In this document: positions 30,640 through 41,283 of the stretch, piece after piece
Layout: each line of letters starts with the position of its first letter
Numbering within the stretch: position 1 is the first letter of the stretch
Origin: Shinella zoogloeoides
Lineage (GTDB): Bacteria > Pseudomonadota > Alphaproteobacteria > Rhizobiales > Rhizobiaceae
NCBI RefSeq assembly: GCF_033705735.1
Contig: NZ_CP131130.1
Span: 1,801,001 to 1,865,000 of the forward strand
Direction of reading: 5' to 3'
DNA length: 64,000 nt
Made by a program: the position numbers and the translations under genes
The notes under the pieces: generated by a model
What the model was told of the DNA's origin: nothing
Databases searched by the model: none
Seen by the model: the letters and a program-made list of their open reading frames with translations, nothing else

Positions 30640-31506
30640 TCAGGCGCCGATCAGCTTCTTGCCGGCGCGCGCGATCCAGGAACCGGAATTTTCACGCGGC
30701 TCGAGACCCTTGGTCTGCAGAAGCTTGTAGCTGTCGGAATACCACTGGCTGTCCGGGTAGTTGTGGCCGAGAACGGCGGCCGCCGTCTGCGCTTCGCTGT
30801 CGATGCCCATCGCGTAGTAGGTCTCGACGAGACGCGCCAGCGCCTCCTCGATCTGGTTGGTCATCGGATATTTCTCGACGACGACGCGGAAACGGGTCGC
30901 CGCAGCGATATATTCCTTGCGCTCGAGATAGTAGCGGCCGATCTGCATTTCCTTGCCGGCGAGCTGGTCGCGGGCAAAGCGAATCTTCGCCTGCGCATCC
31001 TCGACATATTCCGAGTTGGGATAGTTGTCGACGACGGCCTGCATGGCCTCCATCGTCTGCTGCGAGGCGCGCTGGTCCTGCGTCACGCTCGGGATCTGCT
31101 TCCAGTAGGCAAGGCCGATGATGTACTGCGCATAGGCAGCATCTTCCGACCCCGGATAGAGCGACAGGTAACGCTTGCCGGCGGTGATCGCCTCTTCGTT
31201 GCGGCCCTGGCGATAATTCGTGAAGGCCAGCATGACGAGCGACTTGCGCGCCTGGTCAGAGAACGGGCTCTGGCGGTCGACCGCCTCGAACTTGCGGCCC
31301 GCCTCACCCACCTTGCCGGCATTGAGGTTGGCAAGGCCCTGGTTGTAGAGCGTGTCCGGGGATTCGGCTTCGCCGGTCAGTTTCGTGATGTCGATGTCCG
31401 GGTCCGACTGGCAAGCAGAAAGACCAATCGAAGACGCCGTAGCGAAAAGCGTAAGATAGACAATGCGCGCCGTCTTCTTCACACCAACAGACCCTGCAAC
31501 AACCAT
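30640..31506 (-). CDS. bamD: Outer membrane assembly lipoprotein BamD
   Basis: BamD is a lipoprotein of the BAM complex that folds outer-membrane proteins. The 288-residue product has a signal sequence ending in a lipobox, [11 protein letters not shown], with the acylated Cys near residue 32. TPR-like repeats follow: [33 protein letters not shown] and [18 protein letters not shown]. The ATG at 31506 is used; an upstream open stretch has no signal-like start. It lies between lpxC and recN, all on the minus strand. Confidence 0.93.
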   Translation of the reverse strand: MVVAGSVGVKKTARIVYLTLFATASSIGLSACQSDPDIDITKLTGEAESPDTLYNQGLANLNAGKVGEAGRKFEAVDRQSPFSDQARKSLVMLAFTNYRQGRNEEAITAGKRYLSLYPGSEDAAYAQYIIGLAYWKQIPSVTQDQRASQQTMEAMQAVVDNYPNSEYVEDAQAKIRFARDQLAGKEMQIGRYYLERKEYIAAATRFRVVVEKYPMTNQIEEALARLVETYYAMGIDSEAQTAAAVLGHNYPDSQWYSDSYKLLQTKGLEPRENSGSWIARAGKKLIGA

Positions 31507-31660
31507 GTGACAATCCCAGTTAACGGCACTTGAAGCGGACAGGCCGCACACGCGCCCCGCGTTGTATCTCCAAATACAGGAAGATCGCAACGCCATGCCG
31601 ACGCATTAACGCATTTTTATGGCAATCGTACCGGGAGGATGACGCCGGGCCGACCCTGGT

Positions 31661-32620
31661 TCAAAGAGACCAGGGGGCGAATTCCGGAGCGTTGACGGCG
31701 ATCAGCTCGCGCTGGCCGGCGCGCGAACGCGGCGCGGAGGCCTCGACCACCTCATAGGCGGTGCGGTCGCTGAGCAGCGCCTTGAGCGCATAGGCATTCA
31801 TCTTGTGGCCGCCGCGATAGGAGCGGTAGCAGCCGATGAACTGCGCACCGGCAAGGGCGAGGTCGCCGACGGCGTCGAGCGTCTTGTGGCGGACGAACTC
31901 GTCCTTGGCGTAGCGCAGGCCCTCGACATTGATCACGGTGTTGTCGTCGGAGATGACGACGGAGTTTTCCAGCGACGAGCCGAGCGCATGGCCGGAAGCC
32001 CAGAGCCGCTCGACATCGCGCATGAAGCCGAAGGTGCGGGCGCGCGACAGCTCGTTGCGGAAGGTGGTGGAGGTCAGGTCGCCCTTCCAGGACTGGCGGC
32101 CGATCAGCGGGCAGTCGAAATCGATCTCGACCTCGAATCGCGTGCCGCCGTCATAGGGCAGGAACTCGGCCCAGGAGGCGCCGGCTTCGATTCGCACCGG
32201 CTTGACGATGCGGATATAGCGGCGCTTCACGGAGAGCGCGACGAGGCCGACCTGGTCGATGGCGTCGATGAAGGGGGCGGAGCTGCCGTCCATGATCGGC
32301 ATTTCAGCGCCGTGCACTTCGATCAGCACATTGTCGAGGCCGAGCGCGTAGAGCGCAGCCATGACGTGCTCGACCGTGGCGATCGACGCTGCGGGAGAAA
32401 AGCCGAGGACGGTGCAGAGGTCGGTATTGCCGACCTGCGAGGAGACCGCGCGGTATTCGCTGACCGTGCCGTCGTCGTGCAGGCGCTGGAAGACGACGCC
32501 GCTGTCGGCCTCGGACGGATTGAAGGTGATCGATACGGCCGCGCCGGAATGGACGCCCGTCCCGGAAATCGTCACCGGGCTGGAAATCGTCGTTTGGAAA
32601 CCGAGCATACCGATCGTCAT
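31661..32620 (-). CDS. lpxC: UDP-3-O-acyl-N-acetylglucosamine deacetylase
   Basis: LpxC carries out the committed step of lipid A synthesis. The product of about 319 residues has the zinc ligands in ATVEHVMAALYALG and YRGGHKMNAYALKALL plus the conserved Asp in the following helix region, the family GTGVHSG start and MDGSSAPFIDAI. The ATG at 32620 suits the AAGG ribosome site better than one two codons earlier (32626). It follows ftsZ at a distance of 331 bases, which hold the ftsZ terminator and a likely lpxC promoter. Confidence 0.95.
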   Translation of the reverse strand: MTIGMLGFQTTISSPVTISGTGVHSGAAVSITFNPSEADSGVVFQRLHDDGTVSEYRAVSSQVGNTDLCTVLGFSPAASIATVEHVMAALYALGLDNVLIEVHGAEMPIMDGSSAPFIDAIDQVGLVALSVKRRYIRIVKPVRIEAGASWAEFLPYDGGTRFEVEIDFDCPLIGRQSWKGDLTSTTFRNELSRARTFGFMRDVERLWASGHALGSSLENSVVISDDNTVINVEGLRYAKDEFVRHKTLDAVGDLALAGAQFIGCYRSYRGGHKMNAYALKALLSDRTAYEVVEASAPRSRAGQRELIAVNAPEFAPWSL

Positions 32621-32800
32621 CTGCATTCGCCTTATCTTACTATCGGCTCATTCTTCGCCGACATTGTCTGTTCAGGGCTCAGGAAGCCATTCGCCGGACG
32701 CGCCACGTCCGCCGACTTTCATGCCGGACCGTCTGGAGTGTGATGTGCACTCCGGCAAGGCCTTCCGCGCGAATCCTGACTATCCCCTTTGCCCAGCCTG

Positions 32801-32829
32801 AATGTAGTAGGCCCCTCACCTTCAGACAA
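32801..32829 (-). promoter_or_regulatory. Candidate sigma-70-type promoter of lpxC
   Basis: On the minus strand TTGTCT (32824-32829), a 17-base spacer and TACATT (32801-32806) match the housekeeping pattern reasonably. It lies between the ftsZ terminator and lpxC, about 180 bases upstream of the start. No other gene is seen in 32621-32951. Confidence 0.45.
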
Positions 32830-32898
32830 ATCACTGTTTCTTTCGTTTTGTTACGCATGTTTCAGCTAACAAGTTATTGAAAGGAAACGGAAATAAAA

Positions 32899-32923
32899 AT
32901 GCCCGGATCGGCGATCCGGGCAT
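32899..32923 (-). terminator. Intrinsic terminator of ftsZ
   Basis: ATGCCCGGATC (32899-32909) and GATCCGGGCAT (32913-32923) make a perfect 11-bp stem with a 3-base loop. On the minus strand it is followed by UUUUAUUU. It sits 29 bases after the ftsZ stop and so separates the division genes from lpxC-bamD. Confidence 0.9.
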
Positions 32924-32951
32924 CTTGTTTCAGGGGGCTACCCGAAGGGCG

Positions 32952-34709
32952 TCAGTTGGACTGCCGGCGGAGGAACGCCGGGATTTCCAGCTGGTCGTCT
33001 TCCTGCAGCGCGCGCGGCTGCGGATTGGCGCGGCCGTGGTCGTCGAGCTGGCCGCGACGCGGTGCGTAGAGGCTGGCTTCGGCCGAGAGCGGGCGGCGCT
33101 GCTGCTGGGCGGCAGGAGCGGCCTGCTCCTGTGCATGCGCTTCCTCATGACGGCCGAGCGACGAGGTCAGGCGCTTGAGGAGGCCCATCGGGCCGCGCTC
33201 TTCCTGGTGTCCCATGGCCGGCTGCTGGGCGGTGCGGTGGTCGATTTCTGCCTGCACGACCGGCGGGAAGTCCTCGATCTTCGGCATGCGCATGGCCTGC
33301 GGCTCCTGACGGATGATCGGAGCGGCGGGCTCGACGCGCTGCTGCATGACCGGGGCCTGCTGCACGGGCTGCTGGACCGGGATCGAACGCTGGACGACCG
33401 GCATTTCGGCGGGCGCTGCGAAGATGCGGTTCTGCAGGCGCGGCTCTTCGTGGTGCGCGGCGACCTGCTGGACCGGTGCCGGGCGGCTTGCCGAGATGGC
33501 GAGTTCCCGCTCGAGGTTTTCCTCGGAAGCGCGGATCGCTTCGGCAATCGGGTCGATGACCGGCTGCTGGGCGACCGGCTGCTGCATGACCGGCTGGTGC
33601 TGCATCACGGGCTGCTGCGCGACAGGCTGCGGAGCGGCGGCGACGGGCTGGACCTGCGGCTGGACCGGAACGGCGGCCGACGGACGGACTACTGGCTTGC
33701 TATGGCCGCGAAAGTCAGCAGAACGACCGGCCACCTCCGAGGCCGAGCGATCGATGCCGGTGGCGACGACGGAGACGCGGATGAGGCCTTCGAGCTCTTC
33801 GTCGAAGGTGGCGCCGAGGATGATGTTCGCATCCGGATCGACTTCCTCGCGAATACGGGTCGCAGCTTCGTCGACTTCGAAGAGGGTGAGGTCGCGGCCG
33901 CCGGTGATGGAGATCAGCAGGCCCTGCGCGCCCTTCATCGAGGTTTCGTCGAGCAGCGGGTTGGCGATGGCGGCCTCGGCGGCGGCCATTGCGCGGCCTT
34001 CGCCCGAAGCTTCGCCCGTGCCCATCATGGCGCGGCCCATCTCGCGCATCACCGAGCGGACGTCGGCGAAGTCGAGGTTGATGAGGCCTTCCTTGACCAT
34101 CAGATCGGTGATGCAGGCGACGCCCGAATAGAGCACCTGATCAGCCATCGCGAAGGCGTCGGCGAAGGTGGTCTTGTCGTTGGCGATGCGGAAGAGGTTC
34201 TGGTTCGGGATGACGATCAGCGTGTCGACCGACTTCTGGAGTTCCAGTATACCTTCTTCGGCGAGGCGCATGCGGCGGCCGCCTTCGAAGTGGAACGGCT
34301 TGGTGACGACACCGACGGTCAGGATGCCCTTGTTACGGGCGGCCTGCGCGACGATCGGGGCAGCACCCGTGCCGGTGCCGCCGCCCATGCCGGCGGTGAC
34401 GAAGCACATGTGGGTGCCGTTGAGGTGATCGATGATCTCGTCGATGCACTCTTCGGCGGCCGCGCGGCCGACTTCCGGCTGCGAGCCGGCGCCGAGGCCT
34501 TCGGTGACCTGGACACCCATCTGGATGATCCGCGAAGCCTTGGTCATGGACAGCGCCTGGGCGTCGGTGTTGGCGACGACGAAGTCGACGCCTTCGAGGC
34601 CCGCGGTGATCATGTTGTTGACGGCATTGCCGCCGCCGCCGCCGACACCGAAGACGGTGATGCGGGGCTTCAGCTCAGTGATGTCCGGCTTCTGCAGCTT
34701 GATAGTCAT
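32952..34709 (-). CDS. ftsZ: Cell division protein FtsZ (long rhizobial type)
   Basis: FtsZ is the tubulin-like GTPase that forms the division ring. The GTPase domain (about 10-320) has [13 protein letters not shown] and the tubulin signature [11 protein letters not shown] linker of about 240 residues is extremely rich in Pro, Gln and Val with repeated QQPV units, and the protein ends in the FtsA/ZipA-binding tail [13 protein letters not shown]. Its length of 585 residues is well above the usual 380-400 but typical of FtsZ1 in Rhizobiaceae. It follows ftsA after 96 bases and ends at a strong terminator. Confidence 0.97.
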   Translation of the reverse strand: MTIKLQKPDITELKPRITVFGVGGGGGNAVNNMITAGLEGVDFVVANTDAQALSMTKASRIIQMGVQVTEGLGAGSQPEVGRAAAEECIDEIIDHLNGTHMCFVTAGMGGGTGTGAAPIVAQAARNKGILTVGVVTKPFHFEGGRRMRLAEEGILELQKSVDTLIVIPNQNLFRIANDKTTFADAFAMADQVLYSGVACITDLMVKEGLINLDFADVRSVMREMGRAMMGTGEASGEGRAMAAAEAAIANPLLDETSMKGAQGLLISITGGRDLTLFEVDEAATRIREEVDPDANIILGATFDEELEGLIRVSVVATGIDRSASEVAGRSADFRGHSKPVVRPSAAVPVQPQVQPVAAAPQPVAQQPVMQHQPVMQQPVAQQPVIDPIAEAIRASEENLERELAISASRPAPVQQVAAHHEEPRLQNRIFAAPAEMPVVQRSIPVQQPVQQAPVMQQRVEPAAPIIRQEPQAMRMPKIEDFPPVVQAEIDHRTAQQPAMGHQEERGPMGLLKRLTSSLGRHEEAHAQEQAAPAAQQQRRPLSAEASLYAPRRGQLDDHGRANPQPRALQEDDQLEIPAFLRRQSN

Positions 34710-34805
34710 TGCATTGTTCCTTTCGTTTCCGGCCGCTTCGCCCAGCCGGTCTATTCACGATACTCGTTGTCGGTCTTTCCCGGCGGCACGCCGTCGGGAA
34801 ACCCG

Positions 34806-36137
34806 TCAGAAACTTTCCTTCAGCCACTGGCCCATGCGGGCGATGCGGCCGTTGCCACCCGTGAGCTGCGAGAGCATGCCGCCCTGCACAGCGTGTTCTT
34901 CCAGTTCCGCAACCTGCGGATAGATCATGAGGCCTACCGCGGTCGAAAAGGCCGGGCCCTTCGCCGCCGTCGGCAGGCCGGACACGCCGAGCGGCCGGCC
35001 GATGCGGACGTTGCGGGCGAGGATGCGGCGGGCCGCTTCCGGCAGGCCGGTCAGCTGGCTTGCGCCGCCCGTCAGCACGATCCGCTTGCCCACGATCGGC
35101 GAGAAGCCGGAACGCTGGATGCGGTCACGGATAAGTTCAAGCGTCTCCTCGATCCGAGCCCGCACGATGCGCGAGATGAGCGTGCGCGGCACGTGGGTCG
35201 GCTGGTCGCGGTCGTCCTCGCCGATCGGCGGGACGGTGATGATGTCGCGCTCGTCGCCGGCGTTCGGCAGCGCCGAGCCATGGACGACCTTGAGGCGTTC
35301 GGCATCCTCGATGCGGGTCGAGAGGCCACGCGCGAGGTCCGTGGTGACGTGGTGACCGCCGAGCGAGACCGCGTCGGAATGCACCAGTTTGCCTTCGGCG
35401 AAGACGGAGATCGTCGTCGTGCCGCCGCCCATGTCGATGCAGGCGCAGCCGAGCTCGACCTCATCGTCGACGAGAGCCGAAAGGCCGCTGGCATAGGGCG
35501 TCGCCACCATGCCCTCGACGGAGAGGTGCGCGCGGTTGATGCACAGTTCGAGATTCTTCAGCGCGGTGCGCTCTGCCGTCAGCACATGCATGTCGACGCC
35601 GAGCACGTCGCCGAACATGGAGAGCGGATCGCGGATGCCGCGCTCGCCGTCCAGCGAGAAGCCGGTCGGCAGCGAATGGAGGATGGCGCGGTCCTGGCGC
35701 AGCGACTGCTGGCCGGCGACGGCGAGCACCTTGCGCAGGTCGTTGGCGTCGACTTCCTGGCCGCCGAGGTCGATGGTGGCGGTGTAGACGTCGCTCTGCA
35801 GGCGGCCGGCGGAAACGTTGACAATCAGGCTCTCGATGGTGAGGCCGGCCATGCGCTCGGCCGCATCGACGGCAAGGCGTACGACGCTCTCGACGGCGTC
35901 GAGATCGGTGATCACGCCGTTCTTCACGCCGCGGGATTTCTGGTGGCCGATGCCGATGACTTCGACATTGTGCGTGCGGCCCGGCAGGATCTCGCTCTCG
36001 GCGCGCGGCGTCAGCCGGCCGATCATGCAGACGATCTTGGTGGAACCGATGTCGAGGACCGAAACGACGTGAGCACGCTTGGAGGAAAGCGGCTTCAAGC
36101 GCGGCAGGCCGAAATGGGACGAACCGAAAATGCTCAT
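34806..36137 (-). CDS. ftsA: Cell division protein FtsA
   Basis: FtsA is the actin-like protein that tethers FtsZ filaments to the membrane. The product has 443 residues. It shows VSVLDIGSTKIVCMIGRL (phosphate 1), the 1C-domain region around residues 95-175, CACIDMGGGTTTISVFAEG (phosphate 2) and IVLTGGASQLTGLPE (adenosine motif). The end (MGQWLKESF) is the amphipathic membrane-targeting helix. Its ATG overlaps the ftsQ stop by four bases. Confidence 0.97.
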   Translation of the reverse strand: MSIFGSSHFGLPRLKPLSSKRAHVVSVLDIGSTKIVCMIGRLTPRAESEILPGRTHNVEVIGIGHQKSRGVKNGVITDLDAVESVVRLAVDAAERMAGLTIESLIVNVSAGRLQSDVYTATIDLGGQEVDANDLRKVLAVAGQQSLRQDRAILHSLPTGFSLDGERGIRDPLSMFGDVLGVDMHVLTAERTALKNLELCINRAHLSVEGMVATPYASGLSALVDDEVELGCACIDMGGGTTTISVFAEGKLVHSDAVSLGGHHVTTDLARGLSTRIEDAERLKVVHGSALPNAGDERDIITVPPIGEDDRDQPTHVPRTLISRIVRARIEETLELIRDRIQRSGFSPIVGKRIVLTGGASQLTGLPEAARRILARNVRIGRPLGVSGLPTAAKGPAFSTAVGLMIYPQVAELEEHAVQGGMLSQLTGGNGRIARMGQWLKESF

Positions 36138-37054
36138 GTGCGCTTCGCTGCCTTCTTCAGGTCCTTTGCCCTCTGCTCGACCGCCACATTGCGGCGTTCG
36201 AGCGCCCCTTCCGTGAGCCGCACCGTGGTGCGGTCCTCGAGCCGCAGGTCGACCGCGGCGATGTCCCGTTCCAGCAGCCCCTCCTCGCCTTCCAGCGTCG
36301 CCAGCATGTCCATGGCGCGCGGCACGTTGTGCTCCGGCAGCTTCACGACGATGCCGTTGTCGAGGCGCAGGTCCCAGCGGCGGCCGGCGACCCGGATATA
36401 GGCCTTCACCCGCGCCTTGATCTCCGGCCAGTTGTCGAACTCGTCAGCAAAGCCGGCGGCGGCCGTCTCGGCGTCACGGCCGACGAAGAGCGGCAGCGAG
36501 GAGAACTTGTTGTCACGCAGCGGCGCGATCACCGAACCGTTCTTCTCGATCAGCGACAGGTCGTTGCCGTGCTGCCAGATCGCGAAGGCCTCGCGCTCCT
36601 TGAGCGCGATCTCGATCGTGCCCGGATAGACCTTGCGGACGGAAACGTCCTGCACCCAGGGCAGATCGGCGAGCTTGGCGCGCGCATCCTTGACGTCGAG
36701 CGCGACCAGTGAGGTCGTGCCGTCGAGGCCGAGGCGCTCGAGAATGTCGATCTCGGAGGTCTCGCGGTTGCCGGAGACCTTCACGTCCTCGATGGCAAAG
36801 CCCATCGCGGTGGTCGAGGCCTGGGCGAAATCCTGCGAATGGCCGCCCAGCGACATGCCGTAAAGGCCGGTCGAGCCGAGGAACAGCACCGTCGCGACGC
36901 TGCCGGTATGGCGCGGAATGGCGATGCGGCCGGCAGCAAGGCTGACGAGAAAACGCACGACCCGGCGCAGCGGTCGCGGCAGCACGCGGCCGGCTTCCGG
37001 CTCGGAAAGCCCGGCGGGACGCACCCTGCTCTTCCTGAGGCTCAACGCAAGCAC
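36134..37054 (-). CDS. ftsQ: Cell division protein FtsQ
   Basis: FtsQ is a bitopic membrane protein of the divisome, about 306 residues. A basic cytoplasmic N-terminus precedes one membrane helix (about 48-70), the POTRA domain ([19 protein letters not shown] ... [13 protein letters not shown]) and the beta domain. The GTG at 37054 is chosen because GGAGG lies 7 bases upstream. It overlaps the end of ddlB by 13 bases and ftsA by four. Confidence 0.92.
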   Translation of the reverse strand: MLALSLRKSRVRPAGLSEPEAGRVLPRPLRRVVRFLVSLAAGRIAIPRHTGSVATVLFLGSTGLYGMSLGGHSQDFAQASTTAMGFAIEDVKVSGNRETSEIDILERLGLDGTTSLVALDVKDARAKLADLPWVQDVSVRKVYPGTIEIALKEREAFAIWQHGNDLSLIEKNGSVIAPLRDNKFSSLPLFVGRDAETAAAGFADEFDNWPEIKARVKAYIRVAGRRWDLRLDNGIVVKLPEHNVPRAMDMLATLEGEEGLLERDIAAVDLRLEDRTTVRLTEGALERRNVAVEQRAKDLKKAAKRT

Positions 37055-37968
37055 GACGCGTCCTCCACCATCCACTTCAAGAATTCACCAAAGGAATGGC
37101 CGGCATGGTCGGCCATTTCGGGCACCAGGGAGGTAGGGGTCATGCCGGGCTGGGTGTTGATCTCCAGCCAGATAAGCTCGCCATTCTCGGAAAAACGGTC
37201 GTCGTAGCGGAAGTCGGAACGGCTGACGCCACGGCACCCGATCGCTTGATGCGCCTTGAGTGCGAGTGTTTGTACTTTTTGGTAAATATTCGGTGAAATT
37301 TGCGCCGGGATGACGTGTTTCGAACCGCCTTTTACATATTTGGAATCGTAGTCGTAGAAGGAATGGCCTTGCGGAATAACTTCCGTGACGCCGAGCGCGA
37401 CATCGCCCATGACGCCGCAGGTCAATTCGCGGCCATAGACGTAGCGCTCGACCATGACGCTGTCGCCATAGCGCCATTCCGAGGAGGTGATGATCTGCGG
37501 CGGATGCGACTGGTCTTCCTTGACCATGACCACGCCGAAGGACGACCCCTCGCGCACGGGCTTGACCACATAAGGCGGCTTCATCGGATGGCTGGAGGTG
37601 AAGTCGAAGCGATTCATCAGGCGTTGCTCGGCAACAGGAATGCCGGCCGCCTTGGCGATGATCTTCGCCTGCGCCTTGTCCATGGCGAGCGCGGAAGCGA
37701 GCACGCCGGAATGGGTATAGGGGATTTCCAGATATTCGAGGATGCCCTGGATGGTGCCGTCCTCGCCGAAGGGACCGTGCAGCGCGTTGAAGGCGACGTC
37801 CGGCTTGAGATCGGCAAGCACGCTGGCGACGTCATGACCGACATCCACGCGCGTGACCCTGTAGCCGACAGCCTCGAGCGTATCGGCGCAAGCATTCCCC
37901 GACGAAAGGCTCACCGGCCGTTCCGACGAAAAACCACCCATCAGCACCGCGACATGCTTCACGCTCAT
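37042..37968 (-). CDS. ddlB: D-alanine--D-alanine ligase
   Basis: Ddl makes D-Ala-D-Ala for the peptidoglycan stem. The ATP-grasp product has 308 residues: the N-terminal [32 protein letters not shown], the central [13 protein letters not shown] and ELTCGVM, and the C-terminal metal site [15 protein letters not shown] are all intact. GAGGG precedes the ATG at 37968. It is the first gene of the ftsQAZ block here, because a three-gene insert separates it from murB. Confidence 0.96.
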   Translation of the reverse strand: MSVKHVAVLMGGFSSERPVSLSSGNACADTLEAVGYRVTRVDVGHDVASVLADLKPDVAFNALHGPFGEDGTIQGILEYLEIPYTHSGVLASALAMDKAQAKIIAKAAGIPVAEQRLMNRFDFTSSHPMKPPYVVKPVREGSSFGVVMVKEDQSHPPQIITSSEWRYGDSVMVERYVYGRELTCGVMGDVALGVTEVIPQGHSFYDYDSKYVKGGSKHVIPAQISPNIYQKVQTLALKAHQAIGCRGVSRSDFRYDDRFSENGELIWLEINTQPGMTPTSLVPEMADHAGHSFGEFLKWMVEDASCLR

Positions 37969-38396
37969 AGAACCCTCGACTGTATTCCGCACACTGCCCC
38001 TCGACCCTTGCGCGGACCTGATTTGCCTTGCGGTCCGACTCGACGGGCGAGTTGGGACCACTAGAGCGCCATTAAGGTTAATGAAGCGTTTACTTTCGTT
38101 AACCTGACGCATCGCGGGACAAATTTTCCTCGCGCCGAATCAGGCAACGCTTCGATTCTCTCTCTGGAATCAGAGAGTTGCGCGCGGCGCAAGAAAAACC
38201 GGCGAATCGGGCATCATCACGTCCATGCGCGCACCGGCGATGCGTTTCGTAAATGCTCGGGTCTCAGGGAAGAACGAAAAGTACGATTTTTCGCCCATTC
38301 GGGTAGTTTTATTGTTTCGTCGACCGGATGGTTGGCGTAAAAGCCCGCTGCTGCCTCCCAAGACGGCAAACAAGAAACATCAAAAAGGCACCCCCG
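37969..38396. other. Gene-free 428-base divergent region between ddlB and the MFS gene
   Basis: No reading frame here looks real. An AT-rich patch around 38070-38105 contains several TTAA/GTTAAC words and may hold the ddlB promoter. A 7-bp hairpin CTCTCTG / CAGAGAG lies at 38160-38177. A second AT-rich patch near 38270-38325 is the probable MFS promoter area. No -35/-10 pair was convincing. Confidence 0.5.
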
Positions 38397-39701
38397 ATGA
38401 GTAAGACACTCTCTTCCGGGTCGCCGACCGCAGCGCATTCCAACCGCGCCGGGCTCAATTCCCCGGCGCGCGTTCTTTTTGCAAGCCTGGTCGGAACGAC
38501 CATCGAATTCTTCGATTTCTACGTTTACGCCACCGCCGCCGTGCTGGTCTTCCCGACGCTGTTCTTCCCGAACAGCGATCCGACGACGGCGCTGCTCGCC
38601 TCCTTCGCGACCTTCTCCATCGCGTTCTTCGCCCGCCCGCTCGGCGCCATCGTCTTCGGGCATTACGGCGACCGCATCGGCCGCAAGACGACGCTCGTCG
38701 CCGCGCTCCTGACCATGGGCGTCTCGACCGTGATCATCGGTCTCCTGCCGTCCTATGACTCGATCGGCGTGCTCGCGCCCCTGCTGCTGGCGCTGTGCCG
38801 ATTCGGCCAGGGCTTCGGCCTCGGCGGCGAATGGGGCGGCGCGGTGCTGCTCGCGACGGAAAACGCCCCTCCGGGCAAGCGCAGCTGGTACGGCATGTTC
38901 CCGCAGCTCGGCGCGCCGGTCGGCCTCTTCCTCTCCTCAGGCATCTTCTGGCTGCTGCTGCACGTCATGTCGCAGGACGCGCTGCTCGCCTGGGGCTGGC
39001 GCATTCCCTTCGTGGCGTCCATCGTGCTCATCGCCGTCGGCCTCTGGGTCCGCCTGTCGATCACCGAGACGCCCGCCTTCCAGAAGGCCATCGAGAAGCA
39101 GGAACGCGTGGAAGTGCCGGTCGTCGAGCTCTTCCGCAACCACAAGCGCAGCCTCGTGCTCGGCACCTTCGTGGCGCTCGCCACCTTCGTGCTGTTCTAT
39201 ATCGGCTCGGCCTATCTGCTGTCCTATAACGTCAAGGTGCTGAAGCTGCCCTTCGTCGAGGCGCTCGAGATCCAGCTCGTCGGCTCGGTGCTGTTCGGCC
39301 TGTTCATTCCCTTCGCCGGCAAGCTCGCCGAAAGGTTCGGCCGCCGCGAGGTGCTGATCGCCACGACCGTGCTGATCGGCGTCTTCTCGTTCTTCCTGCC
39401 GGGCCTGATGACCGGCGGCGAAACCGGCACCTTCGTCTTCGTGATCTTCGCGATGGCGCTGATGGGCATGACCTACGGCCTGATCGGCACGGCGCTTGCC
39501 GCGCCCTTCCCCACGAAGGTGCGCTATACGGGCTCGTCGATCACCTTCAACTTCGCCGGCATCTTCGGCGCCTCGCTTGCGCCCTATATCGCGACCTGGC
39601 TGCAGGCGAATTACGGCATGGCCTATGTCGGCTACTATCTCGGCCTCTCGGCCGTCATCACGCTGGCCTGCATCCTGCTTTCGGGCAAGGAAGAGGTCTG
39701 A
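38397..39701 (+). CDS. MFS transporter, metabolite:H+ symporter (MHS) type
   Basis: This inner-membrane transporter of 434 residues has about 12 helices. The N-terminal FASLVGTTIEFFDFYVYATAA and the helix 2-3 loop GHYGDRIGRKTTL are hallmarks of the MHS branch (ShiA/ProP/KgtP-like), which co-transports small organic acids or osmolytes with protons. A second loop GKLAERFGRREVL repeats the motif in the C-terminal half. AAGG precedes the ATG at 38397. The gene lies on the strand opposite to the dcw cluster, and a strong bidirectional terminator follows. Its substrate is unknown. Confidence 0.92.
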   Translation: MSKTLSSGSPTAAHSNRAGLNSPARVLFASLVGTTIEFFDFYVYATAAVLVFPTLFFPNSDPTTALLASFATFSIAFFARPLGAIVFGHYGDRIGRKTTLVAALLTMGVSTVIIGLLPSYDSIGVLAPLLLALCRFGQGFGLGGEWGGAVLLATENAPPGKRSWYGMFPQLGAPVGLFLSSGIFWLLLHVMSQDALLAWGWRIPFVASIVLIAVGLWVRLSITETPAFQKAIEKQERVEVPVVELFRNHKRSLVLGTFVALATFVLFYIGSAYLLSYNVKVLKLPFVEALEIQLVGSVLFGLFIPFAGKLAERFGRREVLIATTVLIGVFSFFLPGLMTGGETGTFVFVIFAMALMGMTYGLIGTALAAPFPTKVRYTGSSITFNFAGIFGASLAPYIATWLQANYGMAYVGYYLGLSAVITLACILLSGKEEV

Positions 39702-39730
39702 GCCTTCACGGAGAGGGCCCCGAATCGAAA

Positions 39731-39756
39731 AACCCGCCGCGTCGCCGCGGCGGGTT
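39731..39756. terminator. Bidirectional intrinsic terminator between the MFS and first aquaporin genes
   Basis: AACCCGCCGCG (39731-39741) and CGCGGCGGGTT (39746-39756) form an 11-bp stem with a 4-base loop. T-runs follow on both strands (TTCTTTT on plus, TTTTTCG on minus), so it can end both convergent transcripts. Confidence 0.9.
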
Positions 39757-39771
39757 TTCTTTTGCCGGCGA

Positions 39772-40458
39772 TCAGTCGTCCTCGCCGACGATCTTCCAGA
39801 CGATGCCGCCGATGACGGCCCCGAGGATCGGCGCCACCCAGAACAGCCAGAGCTGCGAGAGCGCCGCCGTATCGGCGAAGAGCGCCACGCCCGTCGAGCG
39901 CGCCGGGTTCACCGACGTATTGGTGATCGGGATCGACACGAGGTGGATGAGCGTCAGGCCGAGGCCGATGGCGATCGGCGCGAAGCCCGCCGGCGCGCGG
40001 CCGTGGGTCGAGCCGAGAATGATGATGACGAAGAACGCCGTCAGCACCGCCTCGGCAACCAGCGCCGCCGTCAGCGAATAGCCGCCCGGCGAAAGCTCGC
40101 CATAGCCGTTCGAGGCAAAGCCGCCCGCCTGGAAACCGTCCTTGCCGGAGGCGATGAGGTAGAGCACGGCCGCCGCAACGACGGCGCCCACGACCTGCGC
40201 CACGATATAGGGAACGAGGCGGGAAGCCGGGAATTTGCCCGCGACCGTCAGGCCGACGGAGACAGCCGGATTGAAGTGGCCGCCGGAAATGCCGCCGACC
40301 GCATAGGCCATGGTCAGCACCGTGAGGCCGAACGCCAGCGCGACCCCGAGGAAGCCGATGCCGAGCGCCGGAAAGGCGGCGGCGAAGATGGCGCTGCCGC
40401 AGCCGCCGAAGACGAGCCAGAACGTGCCGAGGAACTCGGCGGAAAGTTTCTTGAACAT
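39772..40458 (-). CDS. aqpZ: Aquaporin Z-type water channel (copy 1)
   Basis: This is a 228-residue membrane channel with six helices and two pore half-helices. Both pore signatures are canonical: GGHFNPAVS near residue 63 and TSVNPARS near 183. The N-terminus [20 protein letters not shown] is typical of AqpZ, and the selectivity-filter Arg follows the second NPA. A GGGGG stretch precedes the ATG at 40458. A paralogue of equal length lies directly upstream. Confidence 0.95.
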   Translation of the reverse strand: MFKKLSAEFLGTFWLVFGGCGSAIFAAAFPALGIGFLGVALAFGLTVLTMAYAVGGISGGHFNPAVSVGLTVAGKFPASRLVPYIVAQVVGAVVAAAVLYLIASGKDGFQAGGFASNGYGELSPGGYSLTAALVAEAVLTAFFVIIILGSTHGRAPAGFAPIAIGLGLTLIHLVSIPITNTSVNPARSTGVALFADTAALSQLWLFWVAPILGAVIGGIVWKIVGEDD

Positions 40459-40596
40459 GAATGCCCCCTGGTCCAGGCCCCGCTGGAGCGGAGCCGCGCC
40501 GCGCAACCGTCGCGCGACCGAGCATAGCATTCACTAAACCTTGCTGAACAGGGGATGAATAAAACCTGCTCGCCGCACGCTGAACGCGCCCGGCAA

Positions 40597-41283
40597 TCAG
40601 GCATCTTCGCAAACGACCCTCCAAAGCACCGCACCGATGATCGCGCCCAGCATGGGCGCCAGCCAGAACAGCCAGAGCTGCGGGAGCGCGGCCGTCTCGG
40701 CAAACAATGCCAGACCCGTGGAGCGGGCCGGGTTCAGCGACGTATTGGTGATCGGGATCGATACGAGGTTGATCGCGGTCAGGCTGAGGCCGATGGAAAT
40801 CGGTGCAAAGCCTGCGGGCGCGCGCTCGTGGATCGAGCCGAGGATGACGAAAAGGAAAAGCACCATCAGCACCGTTTCGGTGACGAAACCCGCCGTCAGC
40901 GAATAGCCGCCCGGAGAGAGGTCGCCATAGCCGTTCGCGCCGAAACCGCCCGCCACGAAGCCGGCCTTGCCGCTGGCGATGAGGTAGATCACCGCTGCCG
41001 CCGCGATCCCGCCGGCAACCTGCGCGATGGCATAAGGCAGCACATGGGCGGCCGGGAACTTGCCGGCAACGGCCAGACCCAGCGAAACGCCGGGGTTCAT
41101 ATGCCCGCCGGAAACATGGCCGATCGCATAGATCATGCTCATCACGGCAATGCCGGCGGAAAAGGCGATGCCGACGATCCCGATGCCGATCTGCGGAAAA
41201 TGCGCGGCCAGAATGCCGCTGCCGCTGCCGACGAAAACGAGCCAGAACGTGCCGATGAACTCGGCCGTGAGCTTCCTCAACAT
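40597..41283 (-). CDS. Aquaporin Z-type channel (copy 2) with a variant first NPA motif
   Basis: This 228-residue paralogue of the downstream aquaporin shares its length and most of its helices (for example the [17 protein letters not shown] start and the TSLNPARS second motif). The first pore motif reads GGHMNPGVS, so NPA is changed to NPG. Replacement of this Ala occurs in some divergent aquaporins and could alter pore width or proton exclusion. AGGGGG stands before the ATG at 41283. The pair looks like a tandem duplication carried into the dcw cluster. Confidence 0.92.
   Translation of the reverse strand: MLRKLTAEFIGTFWLVFVGSGSGILAAHFPQIGIGIVGIAFSAGIAVMSMIYAIGHVSGGHMNPGVSLGLAVAGKFPAAHVLPYAIAQVAGGIAAAAVIYLIASGKAGFVAGGFGANGYGDLSPGGYSLTAGFVTETVLMVLFLFVILGSIHERAPAGFAPISIGLSLTAINLVSIPITNTSLNPARSTGLALFAETAALPQLWLFWLAPMLGAIIGAVLWRVVCEDA

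Noticed and set aside
32877..36401. A 1174-codon open frame on the plus strand opposite ftsZ and ftsA
   Set aside because: It mirrors the codon phase of the strongly conserved ftsZ/ftsA genes in GC-rich DNA, has no ribosome site and a composition (His/Arg/Asp/Gly repeats) typical of antisense shadows.
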